The notes: a model not told the origin generated them from the sequence alone. DNA of 64,000 nucleotides from JACCZX01 sp963829995 (GCA_963829995.1 CAWHKW010000022.1:372001-436000); one strand, 5' to 3'. Positions 7,704 to 16,784 are shown, counted from the stretch's first letter. Made by a program: numbers and translations.

Positions 7704-7907
7704 CTAAGTCGGAACCTTGCGCAGCATCTCGATACCGACCTTGCATTGAGCGATCTCGCGCAATGCGGCTACCGGCGGCTTGTCGCGCGTATCGATCTTC
7801 GGTGTGTGGCCTTGCGCGAGTTGGCGCGCGCGATACGCGGCTGCGAGGGCGAGCTGAAAACGGTTCGGGATTTGTTTCAGGCAATCTTCAACGGTGATGC
7901 GAGCCAT
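7704..7907 (-). CDS. rpoZ: RNA polymerase omega subunit
   Basis: A 67-aa protein, the normal length for proteobacterial omega. It begins MARITVEDCLKQIPNRFQL, the conserved omega N-terminus, followed by AAAYRARQLAQG and KPPVAALREIA. Omega helps assemble the beta-prime subunit and is needed for ppGpp binding at site 1. It lies between gmk and the RelA/SpoT gene on the same strand. Confidence 0.95.
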   Translation of the reverse strand: MARITVEDCLKQIPNRFQLALAAAYRARQLAQGHTPKIDTRDKPPVAALREIAQCKVGIEMLRKVPT

Positions 7908-7975
7908 GGCGGTACCTTCTTTGGATATGACGCCATTTTAGCCGAGCGCGGTGTGTTGGTGCTATCAAATCGGGG

Positions 7976-8632
7976 CTATCCGATCCCTAATTGCGTGAAT
8001 AACTCTCGATGGCGGACCTTTTGAGTGCTGAATCGCAGCCGCGTCGCAGCCACGATTGACATCAGATGGGACAGGGCGTGCTCGAAATCCTCGTTGATGA
8101 CGATGTAGTCAAACTCGGGTGCGTGCTCCATTTCGCTGCGGGCGGCCAACAGTCTGCGCGCGATCACGGCCGGTGAATCCTGGCCGCGTTTTTTCAAGCG
8201 TGCTTCAAGCGCTTCGATCGAAGGCGGCAGAATGAAAATTCCAACACCATGTGTGAACTGGGCCTTGACCTGCCGTGCCCCCTGCCAGTCGATTTCGAGC
8301 AGAACATCGATTCCGCTGCGTATCCGCTCCTCGATCCAGACACGCGAAGTCGCGTAGTAGTTGCCATGCACCTCTGCGCTTTCGATGAACTCGCCGGCGG
8401 CGCGCCTGCGCTGGAATTCATCGACTCCAACAAAGTGGTACTCACGCCCGCTTTGTTCGCCGGGGCGGGGCGCGCGGGTCGTAAATGAAACCGACAGCTG
8501 AATATTGGGCTCACGCGCGAGCAGCGCATTGACCAACGTTGATTTTCCGGCGCCCGACGGTGCGACCACCATGAACAGGTTGCCTGCGTCACGATCATCG
8601 AATGGATGTGCAACTGAGGATGGGGTTGCCAT
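7976..8632 (-). CDS. gmk: Guanylate kinase
   Basis: A 218-aa protein. It has the P-loop APSGAGKST, then SFTTRAPRPGEQSGREYHFV (the GMP-binding part), and EIDWQGARQVK. It phosphorylates GMP to GDP, supplying GTP and the ppGpp precursor pool. It sits 9 bases after the YicC gene and 68 bases before rpoZ. The start at 8632 gives a short N-terminal extension of about 15 residues before the core. Confidence 0.95.
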   Translation of the reverse strand: MATPSSVAHPFDDRDAGNLFMVVAPSGAGKSTLVNALLAREPNIQLSVSFTTRAPRPGEQSGREYHFVGVDEFQRRRAAGEFIESAEVHGNYYATSRVWIEERIRSGIDVLLEIDWQGARQVKAQFTHGVGIFILPPSIEALEARLKKRGQDSPAVIARRLLAARSEMEHAPEFDYIVINEDFEHALSHLMSIVAATRLRFSTQKVRHRELFTQLGIG

Positions 8633-8641
8633 CGGCGGCTG

Positions 8642-9544
8642 TTATTCGAGGTTCTGGATCTGTTCGCGCATCTGCTCGATGACGATTTTCAGCTCAACCG
8701 ACGCGTTGGTCATCTCGATCGCAGCGGCTTTCGATCCCAAAGTATTGGCCTCACGATTGAGTTCCTGCATCAGAAAGTCGAGCCGTCGCCCGACGGCGCC
8801 ACCCGCCCGCAGCACGCGCCGCACTTCGACCACGTGCGTGGCAAGGCGCTTGATCTCCTCATCGACATCCATTTTCAGCGCGTACAGGGTCACCTCTTGC
8901 CGGATGCGCTCGGAGACTTCTTCACGCGTCAGCGCTGATGCTCCCGACAGCGCAGGCCCCAGAGCTTTTTCCAGCCGTTCATTCAACCTGCGCTCGACGG
9001 CCGCGATCAGTTCGGGCGCACGCGCACTCAATTGCGCAGCAATCTGTTCGATCTGCTCACACTGGGCCTGCAAGATAGTGCTCAGCGCAATGCCCTCGCG
9101 ACGCCTCGATTCCGCCAATGCCGCGAGCGCTTCGATCAGCGCTTCCAACACTTGCACGCGCAGCACGTCGGGCTCTGCGCCAGGCGTTTCCACGACACCG
9201 GGCCAGTTCAGCACGTCGGCTGTGCTGATTGGCGCGACCGCGGGCAAGGTGCGCGCAACCTGCGCCGCGAGGGTAGCGAGCTGCTGTAATGCCGCCGCAT
9301 TCAGTTGCGGCTCGCTTTCGCCCGCACCGCGCGCGATAGAGATGCGGCACTCGACTTTTCCGCGTGCAATCTGCGCGCCGATCGTCTCGCGGACCACGGC
9401 TTCGGTACCCCGCAAGTCATCGGGCATTTTCAGCGACAGGTCGAGAAAGCGCGAGTTCACCGAACGCAGTTCGAGCGTCAGACGCCCCAGAGCAGTCGGC
9501 CGCGCAGCACTCGCGAAACCGGTCATGCTGGCGACGGGCTTCAC
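8642..9544 (-). CDS. YicC/YloC family endoribonuclease
   Basis: A 300-aa protein beginning SMTGFASA, the family signature, followed by LELRSVNSRFLDLSLKMP. The C-terminus has GGAVGRRLDFLMQELNREANTLGSKA and ends in EQMREQIQNLE, all conserved in YicC. The E. coli member is an endoribonuclease involved in small RNA turnover. It is the first gene of a yicC-gmk-rpoZ-spoT series. Its start is 187 bases from the divergent Ser/Thr kinase gene. Confidence 0.9.
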   Translation of the reverse strand: MKPVASMTGFASAARPTALGRLTLELRSVNSRFLDLSLKMPDDLRGTEAVVRETIGAQIARGKVECRISIARGAGESEPQLNAAALQQLATLAAQVARTLPAVAPISTADVLNWPGVVETPGAEPDVLRVQVLEALIEALAALAESRRREGIALSTILQAQCEQIEQIAAQLSARAPELIAAVERRLNERLEKALGPALSGASALTREEVSERIRQEVTLYALKMDVDEEIKRLATHVVEVRRVLRAGGAVGRRLDFLMQELNREANTLGSKAAAIEMTNASVELKIVIEQMREQIQNLE

Positions 9545-9731
9545 GGCGGAGTCAACGGGAATGCAACGATGAAAGCGGGGAAAGCAACATCATCACGGGC
9601 AAATTATCAAGGGATATTGGAGACGGTTAGCGCGGATTTAAGACGAAAACAGGCGAAAACGCACCTTATTGTTGTTACGGTCGACCGAGTCCTATTGGCT
9701 AGAATCGCCGCGGTTCCCAAGATGCAACACC

Positions 9732-10727
9732 ATGCCCGCGCAAACCAACGCATCGTTACCTGAAAGCCTTGAGGTCGGCGGCTACCGCATTGTAAAGAAG
9801 ATATCTTCAGGCGGATTCTCGATCGTCTATCTGGCAACCGATGAGCAAGGCAACTCGGTGGCGATCAAGGAATACATGCCGGCTGCTCTGGCGCAACGAA
9901 AACCGGGCGAGCTGTCGCCGTACATTGCACCGGAGAATCTGAACACCTACCGTATCGGCTTGAAGTGTTTCTTCGAGGAAGGCCGGGCGCTCGCGTCCAT
10001 TTATCACCCGAATATCGTTCGCGTAATCAATTTTTTTCGCGCAAACGAGACCGTGTACATGGTGATGCACTATGAATCCGGTCGCTCTTTGCAGGAACAC
10101 GTATTGCGCAACCGGAACAAGGACCAGAAAGACGTCTTGTCTGAGCGGTTCATCCGGCGCGTGTTCGCGCAGGTGATGAACGGGTTGCGTGAGGTCCATT
10201 CGAACCGCTTGCTGCACCTGGACGTCAAACCGGCCAACGTTTATTTGCGGATGGACGGCACACCGATCCTGCTTGATTTCGGGGCCGCGCGGCAGACGCT
10301 GCAGCGAGACATCAGCAAGACCTATCCGATGTATACGCCGGGTTTCGCCGCGCCGGAGCTGTACAAGCGCGATGCCGAGCTTGGTCCTTGGACCGACGTG
10401 TATTCGATTGGATCGTGCGTTTATGCCTGCATGTCGGGCATGCCGCCGCAGGAATCGGATCATCGGCTCAAGGAGGACAAGATGCCGACCGCGCTGCGCT
10501 CGTTTCGCGGTTTGTACTCGAATCAGTTGATCTCAATGGTTGAGCGCTGTTTGCGGCTCAATTCATTGGAACGGCCGCAAACCGTGTTCGCGGTGCAAAA
10601 AGAACTGCTCCAAAACGTTCCCGAGCGGCCCGAGTTCTCGATGGTAGAGCGCACCGGTGCGCGCTGGCGCAACTTGCAGGAGCGGGTTTCCCGCTTCATG
10701 AAGGATCACAACATAACGTGGTTTTGA
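9732..10727 (+). CDS. Serine/threonine protein kinase (Hanks type)
   Basis: A 331-aa cytoplasmic kinase. The ATG at 9732 is preferred because the kinase fold begins shortly after; the upstream stretch from 9669 has no family features. Visible motifs: glycine loop SSGGFSIVY (residues 25-33), catalytic lysine K46 in VAIKEY, catalytic loop HLDVKPANV (HLD in place of HRD), DFGAA magnesium loop, and APELY. The C-terminal 60 residues carry no membrane segment. The PP2C phosphatase gene lies 152 bases downstream, so the two probably act on the same targets, but hairpins between them suggest separate control. Substrates are unknown. Confidence 0.9.
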   Translation: MPAQTNASLPESLEVGGYRIVKKISSGGFSIVYLATDEQGNSVAIKEYMPAALAQRKPGELSPYIAPENLNTYRIGLKCFFEEGRALASIYHPNIVRVINFFRANETVYMVMHYESGRSLQEHVLRNRNKDQKDVLSERFIRRVFAQVMNGLREVHSNRLLHLDVKPANVYLRMDGTPILLDFGAARQTLQRDISKTYPMYTPGFAAPELYKRDAELGPWTDVYSIGSCVYACMSGMPPQESDHRLKEDKMPTALRSFRGLYSNQLISMVERCLRLNSLERPQTVFAVQKELLQNVPERPEFSMVERTGARWRNLQERVSRFMKDHNITWF

Positions 10728-10757
10728 CAGGCGAAAGTACACCCCTACTTTCGCCTG
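10728..10757 (+). terminator. Hairpin directly after the kinase stop codon
   Basis: CAGGCGAAAGTA (10728-10739) pairs perfectly with TACTTTCGCCTG (10746-10757) around a 6-base loop. It begins on the base after the kinase stop codon. There is only ATTAGTTT after it, so termination strength is uncertain. Confidence 0.55.
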
Positions 10758-10767
10758 ATTAGTTTCC

Positions 10768-10799
10768 AAAAAATCGCTGGCAAAGCCAGACGATTTTTT
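10768..10799. terminator. Bidirectional rho-independent terminator
   Basis: AAAAAATCG plus CTGG (10768-10780) pairs with CCAG, a bulged A, and CGATTTTTT (10786-10799) around CAAAG. A-run and T-run flank a GC stem on both strands, the classic bidirectional form. It lies between the kinase and phosphatase genes. Confidence 0.75.
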
Positions 10800-10879
10800 T
10801 AGGTCAACTGCTCGAAAAAGCGGGACACTTGGCCTCGTTGAACCCGCTCCGGCGTGGGCTCGTTTGAGTATCGTCATCC

Positions 10880-11818
10880 ATGCGTTTTTCGGTTTATCAG
10901 GAGAGCAAGAAGGGCGGCCGGCGGATCAATCAGGATCGCATGGGGTACCTGTACACCCGCGATTCGATGCTGATGCTGGTGGCCGACGGGATGGGCGGTC
11001 ACGCGCGCGGTGAGGTGGCTTCGCAGCTGACGCTGCAAACGCTGGCATCGATTTATCAGCGCGATGCCAAGCCATTGTTGCCTGATCCGGTGCGCTTTCT
11101 CGAAGATTCGGTGCTGGCCGCACATCGCGAATTGCATCGGTACCGTGCCGAGCACAGCCTGCCCGAAGCGCCGCGTACGACGCTGGTGGCGTGCATCGTG
11201 CAGCAAGGGGTTGCCATTTGGGCGCATGTCGGTGACTCGCGCCTGTACATGATTCGCGGCGGTCGTATTCTGGATCGCACGATCGACCATTCGCGCGTGC
11301 ACCACTTGGTGCAATCGGGTTTGATACGCGCTGAAGACGCCAAGGATCACCCCGAGCGCAACCGCATCTTTAACTGCATCGGCGCCTACGTCGCGCCGAC
11401 TGTCGAGATCAGCCGCCCGGTAGCTTTGCGTAACGGCGACACGCTGCTGCTGTGCTCCGATGGTCTGTGGGGCACGTTGAACGATCGTCAGGTCGCCGAC
11501 GCCTTCATCGGCAAGACGGTGATGCGTGCAGTGCCCGAGTTAATAGAGGTGGCGCTGGAGTTGGGCGGACCCGAGTCGGATAACTGCACCGGTGTTGCGA
11601 TGACCTGGGCCGGCACCGAGTCGATGGAGATGGTGCCTCCGAGCGAAGCACCTGTATCGACGCTGCTGATTCCCGAGGGAACGGTGGCATCGACGATCCA
11701 AATGCCGAGAGTCGGGGAGCCGGGCGTCGACGAGGAACTGTCCGAAGAGCAGATCGACGACGCCGTGGCCGAAATTCAGAAGGCGATTCAGCGCAGCGGT
11801 AGGCTCGTCGCAAAGTAA
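10880..11818 (+). CDS. PP2C-type protein phosphatase
   Basis: A 312-aa protein. It has the PP2C metal-binding motifs NQDRMG, VADGMGGHARGEVAS, WAHVGDSRLY and LLCSDGLWGTL, in order. Residues beyond about 240 form an acidic tail with a final helix (SEEQIDDAVAEIQKAIQ). It removes phosphate from Ser/Thr and is the natural partner of the kinase 152 bases upstream. Just before the start, GAGTATCG gives only a weak ribosome site. The stop codon lies inside a perfect palindrome (11806-11829). Confidence 0.92.
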   Translation: MRFSVYQESKKGGRRINQDRMGYLYTRDSMLMLVADGMGGHARGEVASQLTLQTLASIYQRDAKPLLPDPVRFLEDSVLAAHRELHRYRAEHSLPEAPRTTLVACIVQQGVAIWAHVGDSRLYMIRGGRILDRTIDHSRVHHLVQSGLIRAEDAKDHPERNRIFNCIGAYVAPTVEISRPVALRNGDTLLLCSDGLWGTLNDRQVADAFIGKTVMRAVPELIEVALELGGPESDNCTGVAMTWAGTESMEMVPPSEAPVSTLLIPEGTVASTIQMPRVGEPGVDEELSEEQIDDAVAEIQKAIQRSGRLVAK

Positions 11819-11829
11819 ACTTTGCGACG
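11806..11829. repeat. Palindrome across the PP2C stop codon
   Basis: CGTCGCAAAGT (11806-11816) and ACTTTGCGACG (11819-11829) are perfect inverted arms with AA between. The TAA stop falls inside. A second small hairpin, CGTGTGGC-TTC-GCCACACG, follows at 11841-11859, nine bases before the rph start. Together they could end PP2C transcription or shape rph translation; no T-run is present. Confidence 0.5.
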
Positions 11830-11867
11830 ACTCAGGGACGCGTGTGGCTTCGCCACACGCAACAACT

Positions 11868-12596
11868 ATGGTTTCAACTTCACGGCCTAGTGGCCGGCGT
11901 GCCGACGAGTTGCGTCCGGTGCGACTGCTGCGCAATTTCACCAAACATGCGGAAGGCTCGGTGCTGGTCGAGTTCGGGGATACGCGCGTCATTTGCACTG
12001 CGAGCGTCGAAGAGCGGGTTCCTGCATTCCTGAAGGGCAAAGGCGAGGGTTGGGTCACCGCCGAGTACGGCATGCTGCCGCGCTCGACGCATACGCGCTC
12101 GGACCGCGAAGCCGCGCGCGGCAAGCAGGGCGGCCGTACGCAGGAGATTCAACGATTGATCGGACGCAGCTTGCGCGCGGTGTTCGATCTCGCGGCGCTC
12201 GGCGAGCGGACGCTGCACATCGATTGCGACGTCATTCAGGCCGACGGCGGCACGCGCACCGCGGCGATCACGGGTGGCTTTGTCGCGGCCTATGACGCGT
12301 GCCGCTGGTTGCGCTCGCGCGGCATGATCGACAACGTGCCGGTGTCTGACTTCGTCGCGGCGGTATCAGTCGGTCTGCATCTTGGCGTGCCCGTGCTCGA
12401 CCTCGATTACATCGAAGATTCGAGCTGCGATACCGACATGAACGTGGTGATGACCGGCACCGGCGGCTTCGTTGAAGTCCAGGGCACCGCGGAGGGCGCG
12501 CCGTTCACCGTGCAACAAATGGAGGCGATGCTGCGACTGGCGGGCGGCGGCATCCGCTCGCTAATCGCCGCGCAAAAACACGCGCTCGAGTTGTGA
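11868..12596 (+). CDS. rph: Ribonuclease PH
   Basis: A 242-aa protein from the ATG at 11868, which gives the family N-terminus (STSRPSGRRADELRPV). Conserved motifs are GDTRVICTASVE, RTQEIQRLIGRSLRAV, DCDVIQADGGTRTAAITG and DMNVVMTGTGGFVEVQGTAE. It trims 3' ends of tRNA precursors using phosphate. A GTG at 11844 is in frame but lies inside a hairpin and is rejected. The stop TGA overlaps the GTG start of rdgB. Confidence 0.95.
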   Translation: MVSTSRPSGRRADELRPVRLLRNFTKHAEGSVLVEFGDTRVICTASVEERVPAFLKGKGEGWVTAEYGMLPRSTHTRSDREAARGKQGGRTQEIQRLIGRSLRAVFDLAALGERTLHIDCDVIQADGGTRTAAITGGFVAAYDACRWLRSRGMIDNVPVSDFVAAVSVGLHLGVPVLDLDYIEDSSCDTDMNVVMTGTGGFVEVQGTAEGAPFTVQQMEAMLRLAGGGIRSLIAAQKHALEL

Positions 12597-13189
12597 GGCG
12601 GCGCCGTATCGTGCTGGCGTCGAGTAACGCTGCCAAGCTGCGCGAGATATCAACGATGCTGCACGGCTCGGCTTGGGACGCCGTGGCGCAAGGCGAATTA
12701 GGCGTCGGCGCGGCCGACGAGCCGCATCCGACGTTCGTCGAAAATGCGCTTGCCAAGGCGCGCCACGCGTCAGCATGGTCTGATATGCCAGCTCTGGCCG
12801 ACGACTCAGGAATCTGCGTGGATGCGTTGAATGGCGCACCCGGCGTCTTCTCGGCGCGCTTTGCGGGCGATTCGGCGACTGATCAGAGCAACAACGCGGA
12901 GCTGCTGCGGCGACTCGCCGGTGTCACAGACCGGCAGGCGCATTACACCTGCGTGCTCGTTGCTGTCCGCACGGCCGACGACGCAGAGCCGCTGATCGTC
13001 GATGCGCGCTGGTACGGTGAGATTGCACAGGCGCCGCGCGGCAGCGGCGGCTTCGGCTACGACCCGTTGTTCTATCTGTCCGGCCTCGGTGTGACCGCCG
13101 CCGAGCTCGATCCTGCGCACAAAAACAGGATCAGTCATCGAGGCCTGGCTCTGCAGGCCCTGGCGCAAAAGATGGCCGATTGGCGTTGA
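12593..13189 (+). CDS. rdgB: RdgB/HAM1 family non-canonical purine NTP pyrophosphatase
   Basis: A 198-aa protein starting with GTG that overlaps the rph stop (GTGA). It has the family start RIVLASSNAAKLREIS, then TFVENALAKARHAS, LADDSGICVDALNGAPGVFSAR, and the C-terminal GSGGFGYDPLFY and ISHRGLALQAL. It hydrolyses dITP, ITP and XTP to clean the nucleotide pool. Its stop overlaps the hemW start (ATGA). Confidence 0.95.
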   Translation: MRRRRIVLASSNAAKLREISTMLHGSAWDAVAQGELGVGAADEPHPTFVENALAKARHASAWSDMPALADDSGICVDALNGAPGVFSARFAGDSATDQSNNAELLRRLAGVTDRQAHYTCVLVAVRTADDAEPLIVDARWYGEIAQAPRGSGGFGYDPLFYLSGLGVTAAELDPAHKNRISHRGLALQALAQKMADWR

Positions 13190-14430
13190 TGTCTTCGATT
13201 ATCGAGATCAAACCGGAGCCGGCGGCGGCGCAGGTTGCGGACGTATCGACCTATCTTCGCCCCGGCAGCATCAACCTGCCTGCACTGCCGCCGCTGTCGC
13301 TCTACATTCACTACCCGTGGTGCGTTCGCAAGTGTCCGTATTGCGATTTCAACTCGCACGAGGCGAGCCTGCAGGGCGCTCCCGAAGGCGACTATCTGGA
13401 CGCGCTGCGCGCGGATCTTGAAGCCGCGCTGCCACTTGTTTGGGGACGCCGCATCATCAGCGTCTTCGTCGGCGGCGGAACACCGAGCCTGATGAGCGCG
13501 CAAGCGGTCGACCGCCTGCTATCGGATGTTCGCGCGCTGCTGCCGCTCGCAGTCGATTGCGAAGTAACCCTCGAGGCCAACCCGGGCACGTTCGAAGCGG
13601 AACGTTTCGCGGCGTACCGTGCCTCGGGAGTGAATCGGTTGTCGATTGGTATCCAATCTTTCGACGAACAGAAGCTCACGGCGCTCGGTCGGATACACGA
13701 TCGCGCGCAGGCATTCGCTGCGATCGAAATCGCACACCGGCACTTCGAGAACTTCAACCTGGACTTGATGTACGCGCTTCCGGGTCAGACTCTCGCCGAG
13801 TTGCAGGACGATGTAAATCATGCGCTCGCAGCGCAGCCGCCACACTTGTCGCTTTATCAGCTGACATTGGAACCGAACACCGTGTTCGCGAAACATCCGC
13901 CCGCGCTACCTGACGAGGACACCTCGGCAGCGATGTATGACTGGCTCGAGCGACGGATGTCGGGCGCCGGGTATCGGCGCTACGAAGTGTCGGCATACGC
14001 AACGCCAGCCCGCGACTGCCGGCACAACCTGAACTACTGGTCGTTCGGCGATTACCTTGGCATTGGCGCTGGCGCGCATAGCAAAATCTCTTTTCCGCAT
14101 CGCGTCGTCCGCCAGGTGCGATTTCGCCAACCGGCGTCCTATCTGCAACGCGCAGCGCGCGGCGAATTCGTGGCCCAAAGCCACGAAGTGTCGCGTGAGG
14201 AACTGCCGTTCGAATTCATGCTGAACGCCTTGCGGTTGACCGATGGGGTTCCGAGCGATTCCTTTTATCAGCGAACCGGCCTTTCACTGAGCTCGATCGA
14301 AGAGAAGCTAAACGTGGCGGAACAGCGTGGTCTGCTGGTTCGCGACCACCAAATGCTCGGTCCAACCTCCCTCGGAATGCGGTTCCTGTCGGATCTGCAG
14401 GCGCTTTTTCTGGCAACCCCGGCGCCCTAG
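13189..14430 (+). CDS. hemW: HemW, radical SAM heme chaperone
   Basis: A 413-aa protein. The radical SAM cluster motif is C-VRK-C-PY-C in HYPWCVRKCPYCDFNSHE. GGGTPSLM and EANPGT follow, then NRLSIGIQSF and NLDLMYALPGQT. The HNxxYW motif appears as HNLNYWSFGDYLGIGAGAHS. These separate HemW from the true coproporphyrinogen oxidase HemN. It binds heme and likely delivers it to respiratory enzymes. The ATG at 13189 overlaps the rdgB stop; a TTG nine bases earlier is rejected. Third gene of rph-rdgB-hemW. Confidence 0.93.
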   Translation: MSSIIEIKPEPAAAQVADVSTYLRPGSINLPALPPLSLYIHYPWCVRKCPYCDFNSHEASLQGAPEGDYLDALRADLEAALPLVWGRRIISVFVGGGTPSLMSAQAVDRLLSDVRALLPLAVDCEVTLEANPGTFEAERFAAYRASGVNRLSIGIQSFDEQKLTALGRIHDRAQAFAAIEIAHRHFENFNLDLMYALPGQTLAELQDDVNHALAAQPPHLSLYQLTLEPNTVFAKHPPALPDEDTSAAMYDWLERRMSGAGYRRYEVSAYATPARDCRHNLNYWSFGDYLGIGAGAHSKISFPHRVVRQVRFRQPASYLQRAARGEFVAQSHEVSREELPFEFMLNALRLTDGVPSDSFYQRTGLSLSSIEEKLNVAEQRGLLVRDHQMLGPTSLGMRFLSDLQALFLATPAP

Positions 14431-14580
14431 CCGAGTGCTTCCTAACGCCCGGTTTGAGGGCATACTGCACTGTAATAGGGCGGCTTTCCGTGGGCTTTGG
14501 CGTCACAAAGCCTGATCGAGACGCGCTAACCATTTGATGCACAACGGATAGTGCGGCCTCAGCCAGCAATTGCTTCGTTT

Positions 14581-14595
14581 TGGCACAATTAATGC
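14581..14595 (+). promoter_or_regulatory. Sigma-54 promoter of glnA
   Basis: TGGCACAATTAATGC has the perfect -24 element and the GC of the -12 element at correct spacing (TTGC reads ATGC). The expected start is near 14607, about 60 bases before glnA. Upstream, TGCACTGTAATAGGGCG (14466-14482) has one good NtrC half-site and a weak second half, and GCAC/GTGC at 14539-14554 has a spacer one base longer than usual; either could bind NtrC. Confidence 0.7.
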
Positions 14596-14665
14596 GATGC
14601 GCTGCAGCAGCGAAATTGCGATAGAAACTATCGCGTCACACACCTAACGGTAGGAGAACCCGGAA

Positions 14666-16078
14666 ATGGCGACGGCCAAAGACGTAATGAAAACAATAAA
14701 GGACAACGAAGTGTTGTTCGTCGACCTTCGTTTCACCGATACCAAAGGAAAAGAGCAGCACGTCTCAGTGCCCGTCAAAGCGTTCGAGGACGACAAGTTC
14801 GAGTTGGGGCACGCTTTCGATGGCTCGTCGATCGCCGGCTGGAAGGGGATCGAAGCGTCCGACATGCTGCTGATGCCAGACCCCGACACCGCGCGGATGG
14901 ACCCGTTTCGTGAGGAGAACACGCTGATCCTCACCTGCGACGTAATTGAGCCGTCGACCGGCAAAGGCTATGACCGAGATCCACGCTCGCTTGCCAAACG
15001 TGCTGAGGCTTATTTGAAGTCGACAGGTGTGGGCGACATTGCGTACTTCGGGCCCGAGCCCGAATTCTTCATCTTCGACGCCGTCACTTGGAGTGTCGAC
15101 ATGTCGGGCTCGATGGTGCGCATCAAATCTGAAGAAGCGCCGTGGTCGACCGGCATCGACTACGAAGCCGGCAACCTGGCGCACCGCCCTGCGCTGAAGG
15201 GCGGCTACTTTCCGGTGCCGCCCACTGACTCCTTGCAGGACATTCGCTCGGAGATGTGCCTGCTGCTCGAACAGCAGGGCGTCGAAGTCGAGGTGCATCA
15301 TCATGAAGTGGCGGCGCCGGGACAGTGCGAGATCGGCACCAAGTTCACGACGCTCACCAAGCGCGCCGACTGGCTGCAGATCCTGAAATACACGGTGTGG
15401 AACGTCGCGGCCAGCTATGGCAAGACGGCGACATTCATGCCGAAGCCGGTCGTGGGTGATAACGGCTCGGGCATGCACGTGCATCAGTCGATCTGGAACG
15501 GCAGCACGAACCTTTTTGCCGGCAACGGCTACGCCGGTCTCTCGGACTTCGCACTCCACTACATTGGCGGCATCATCAAGCATGCGCGCGCATTGAATGC
15601 GATCACCAACCCGGGCACCAATTCGTACAAGCGGCTGGTCCCGGGGTTCGAAGCGCCGGTAAAACTGGCGTACTCGGCGCGCAACCGCTCGGCGTCGATC
15701 CGTATTCCGTACGTTTCGAACCCAAAAGGGCGGCGCATCGAAGTGCGCTTTCCCGATCCGACCGCGAACGCGTATATGGCGTTTGCCGCGATGATGATGG
15801 CGGGACTCGACGGCGTGCAGAACAAGATTCATCCCGGTGAGCCGGCCGACAAGAATCTGTACGACCTGCCGCCCGAGGAGGACGCGAAGATCCCGACCGT
15901 GTGCTCGTCGCTTGAACAGGCACTCGAGTACCTGGACAACGACCGTGAATTTTTGACGCGTGGCGGCGTGTTCAGCAACGACCTGATCGACGCCTACATC
16001 GGGCTGAAGATGGACGAGGTCACCCGCTTCCGGATGACGACTCATCCCCTCGAATTCGACATGTACTACAGCTCGTAA
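14666..16078 (+). CDS. glnA: Glutamine synthetase type I
   Basis: A 470-aa protein, the normal dodecameric GSI length. Conserved parts are FDGSSIAGWKGIE, the active site GPEPEFFIFD, NGSGMHVHQS, NPGTNSYKRLVPG (with the flexible loop nearby) and RSASIRIP. The adenylylation region reads NLYDLPPEE. It makes glutamine from glutamate, ammonia and ATP. A ribosome site (GTAGGAG) precedes the ATG, and a sigma-54 promoter lies upstream, as expected for control by the downstream ntrB-ntrC pair. Confidence 0.97.
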   Translation: MATAKDVMKTIKDNEVLFVDLRFTDTKGKEQHVSVPVKAFEDDKFELGHAFDGSSIAGWKGIEASDMLLMPDPDTARMDPFREENTLILTCDVIEPSTGKGYDRDPRSLAKRAEAYLKSTGVGDIAYFGPEPEFFIFDAVTWSVDMSGSMVRIKSEEAPWSTGIDYEAGNLAHRPALKGGYFPVPPTDSLQDIRSEMCLLLEQQGVEVEVHHHEVAAPGQCEIGTKFTTLTKRADWLQILKYTVWNVAASYGKTATFMPKPVVGDNGSGMHVHQSIWNGSTNLFAGNGYAGLSDFALHYIGGIIKHARALNAITNPGTNSYKRLVPGFEAPVKLAYSARNRSASIRIPYVSNPKGRRIEVRFPDPTANAYMAFAAMMMAGLDGVQNKIHPGEPADKNLYDLPPEEDAKIPTVCSSLEQALEYLDNDREFLTRGGVFSNDLIDAYIGLKMDEVTRFRMTTHPLEFDMYYSS

Positions 16079-16235
16079 CCCGCCGTTGCGCAAAGGAAAA
16101 CCGGGGGCGGCTCATTGGAGCAACAGCCCCTCCCACGAATGCGGGAACTGGACCGTCAAGAAGGCTTACTCCGCGGATATAAGAGCGAAGTACTGACATA
16201 CACTGCGCGCCTCTCGCCTCTCAGGGAATCGCCCC

Positions 16236-16754
16236 GTGACGCGTCTTGCCTCGGTCCTCGGTTTCGTTTCCTGCGCCTTATTGCTGACCGGCGCGTCGGC
16301 ACAATCGTCCGAAATTTTCGTCTGTGTCGGCGAAAATGGCGAGAAACAGTTCACCAACACCGGCAATGTCAAAAGCTGCAAGCGCATGGACGTGCAGCCG
16401 ATCTTGACGGTTCCGGCGTCGCGTCTGCCACAGTCCAGGGGCGGCGCGGTGCAACCCTCGACCGAGCCGCGCGCATCGGTATCACCCGCCAGCTTTCCGC
16501 GGGTCGATGGCGACACGCAGCGCACACGCGACAGCGACCGGCGGCGAATTCTGGAAGACGAGCTGAAAGCGGAAGAAGAGCGTCTGGCCAAGCTCAAGTC
16601 CGAGTTCAACAACGGCGAGCCCGAGCGGCGCGGCGATGAACGCAACTTCGCGCTTTACAAGGAGCGCACGCAGCGTTTGCAGGAAGACATCGCTCGCACC
16701 GAGAACAACGTGCGCGCACTCGCGCGCGAGATGTCGCTTCTCAAAATCCAGTAG
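16236..16754 (+). CDS. Secreted DUF4124-like coiled-coil protein between glnA and ntrB
   Basis: A 172-aa protein starting with GTG. Residues 1-22 are a signal peptide ending in GASA. Residues 24-55 resemble a DUF4124 domain (EIFVCVGENGEKQFTN, with two cysteines). A Pro/Ser-rich linker follows. From about residue 95 the protein is a long charged coiled coil (RRRILEDELKAEEERLAKLKSEF), ending NNVRALAREMSLLKIQ. The gene occupies the usual Burkholderiales position between glnA and ntrB. Its periplasmic role is unknown. Confidence 0.8.
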   Translation: MTRLASVLGFVSCALLLTGASAQSSEIFVCVGENGEKQFTNTGNVKSCKRMDVQPILTVPASRLPQSRGGAVQPSTEPRASVSPASFPRVDGDTQRTRDSDRRRILEDELKAEEERLAKLKSEFNNGEPERRGDERNFALYKERTQRLQEDIARTENNVRALAREMSLLKIQ

Positions 16755-16784
16755 GTCGGTTTTCCTCGCCAGACTGGACCGCGC

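Noticed and set aside
13189..14430. Oxygen-independent coproporphyrinogen oxidase HemN
   Set aside because: The cysteine spacing, length and position after rdgB fit HemW.
14765..16093. 442-residue open frame on the minus strand
   Set aside because: Lies opposite glnA, which is certain; no domain is visible.
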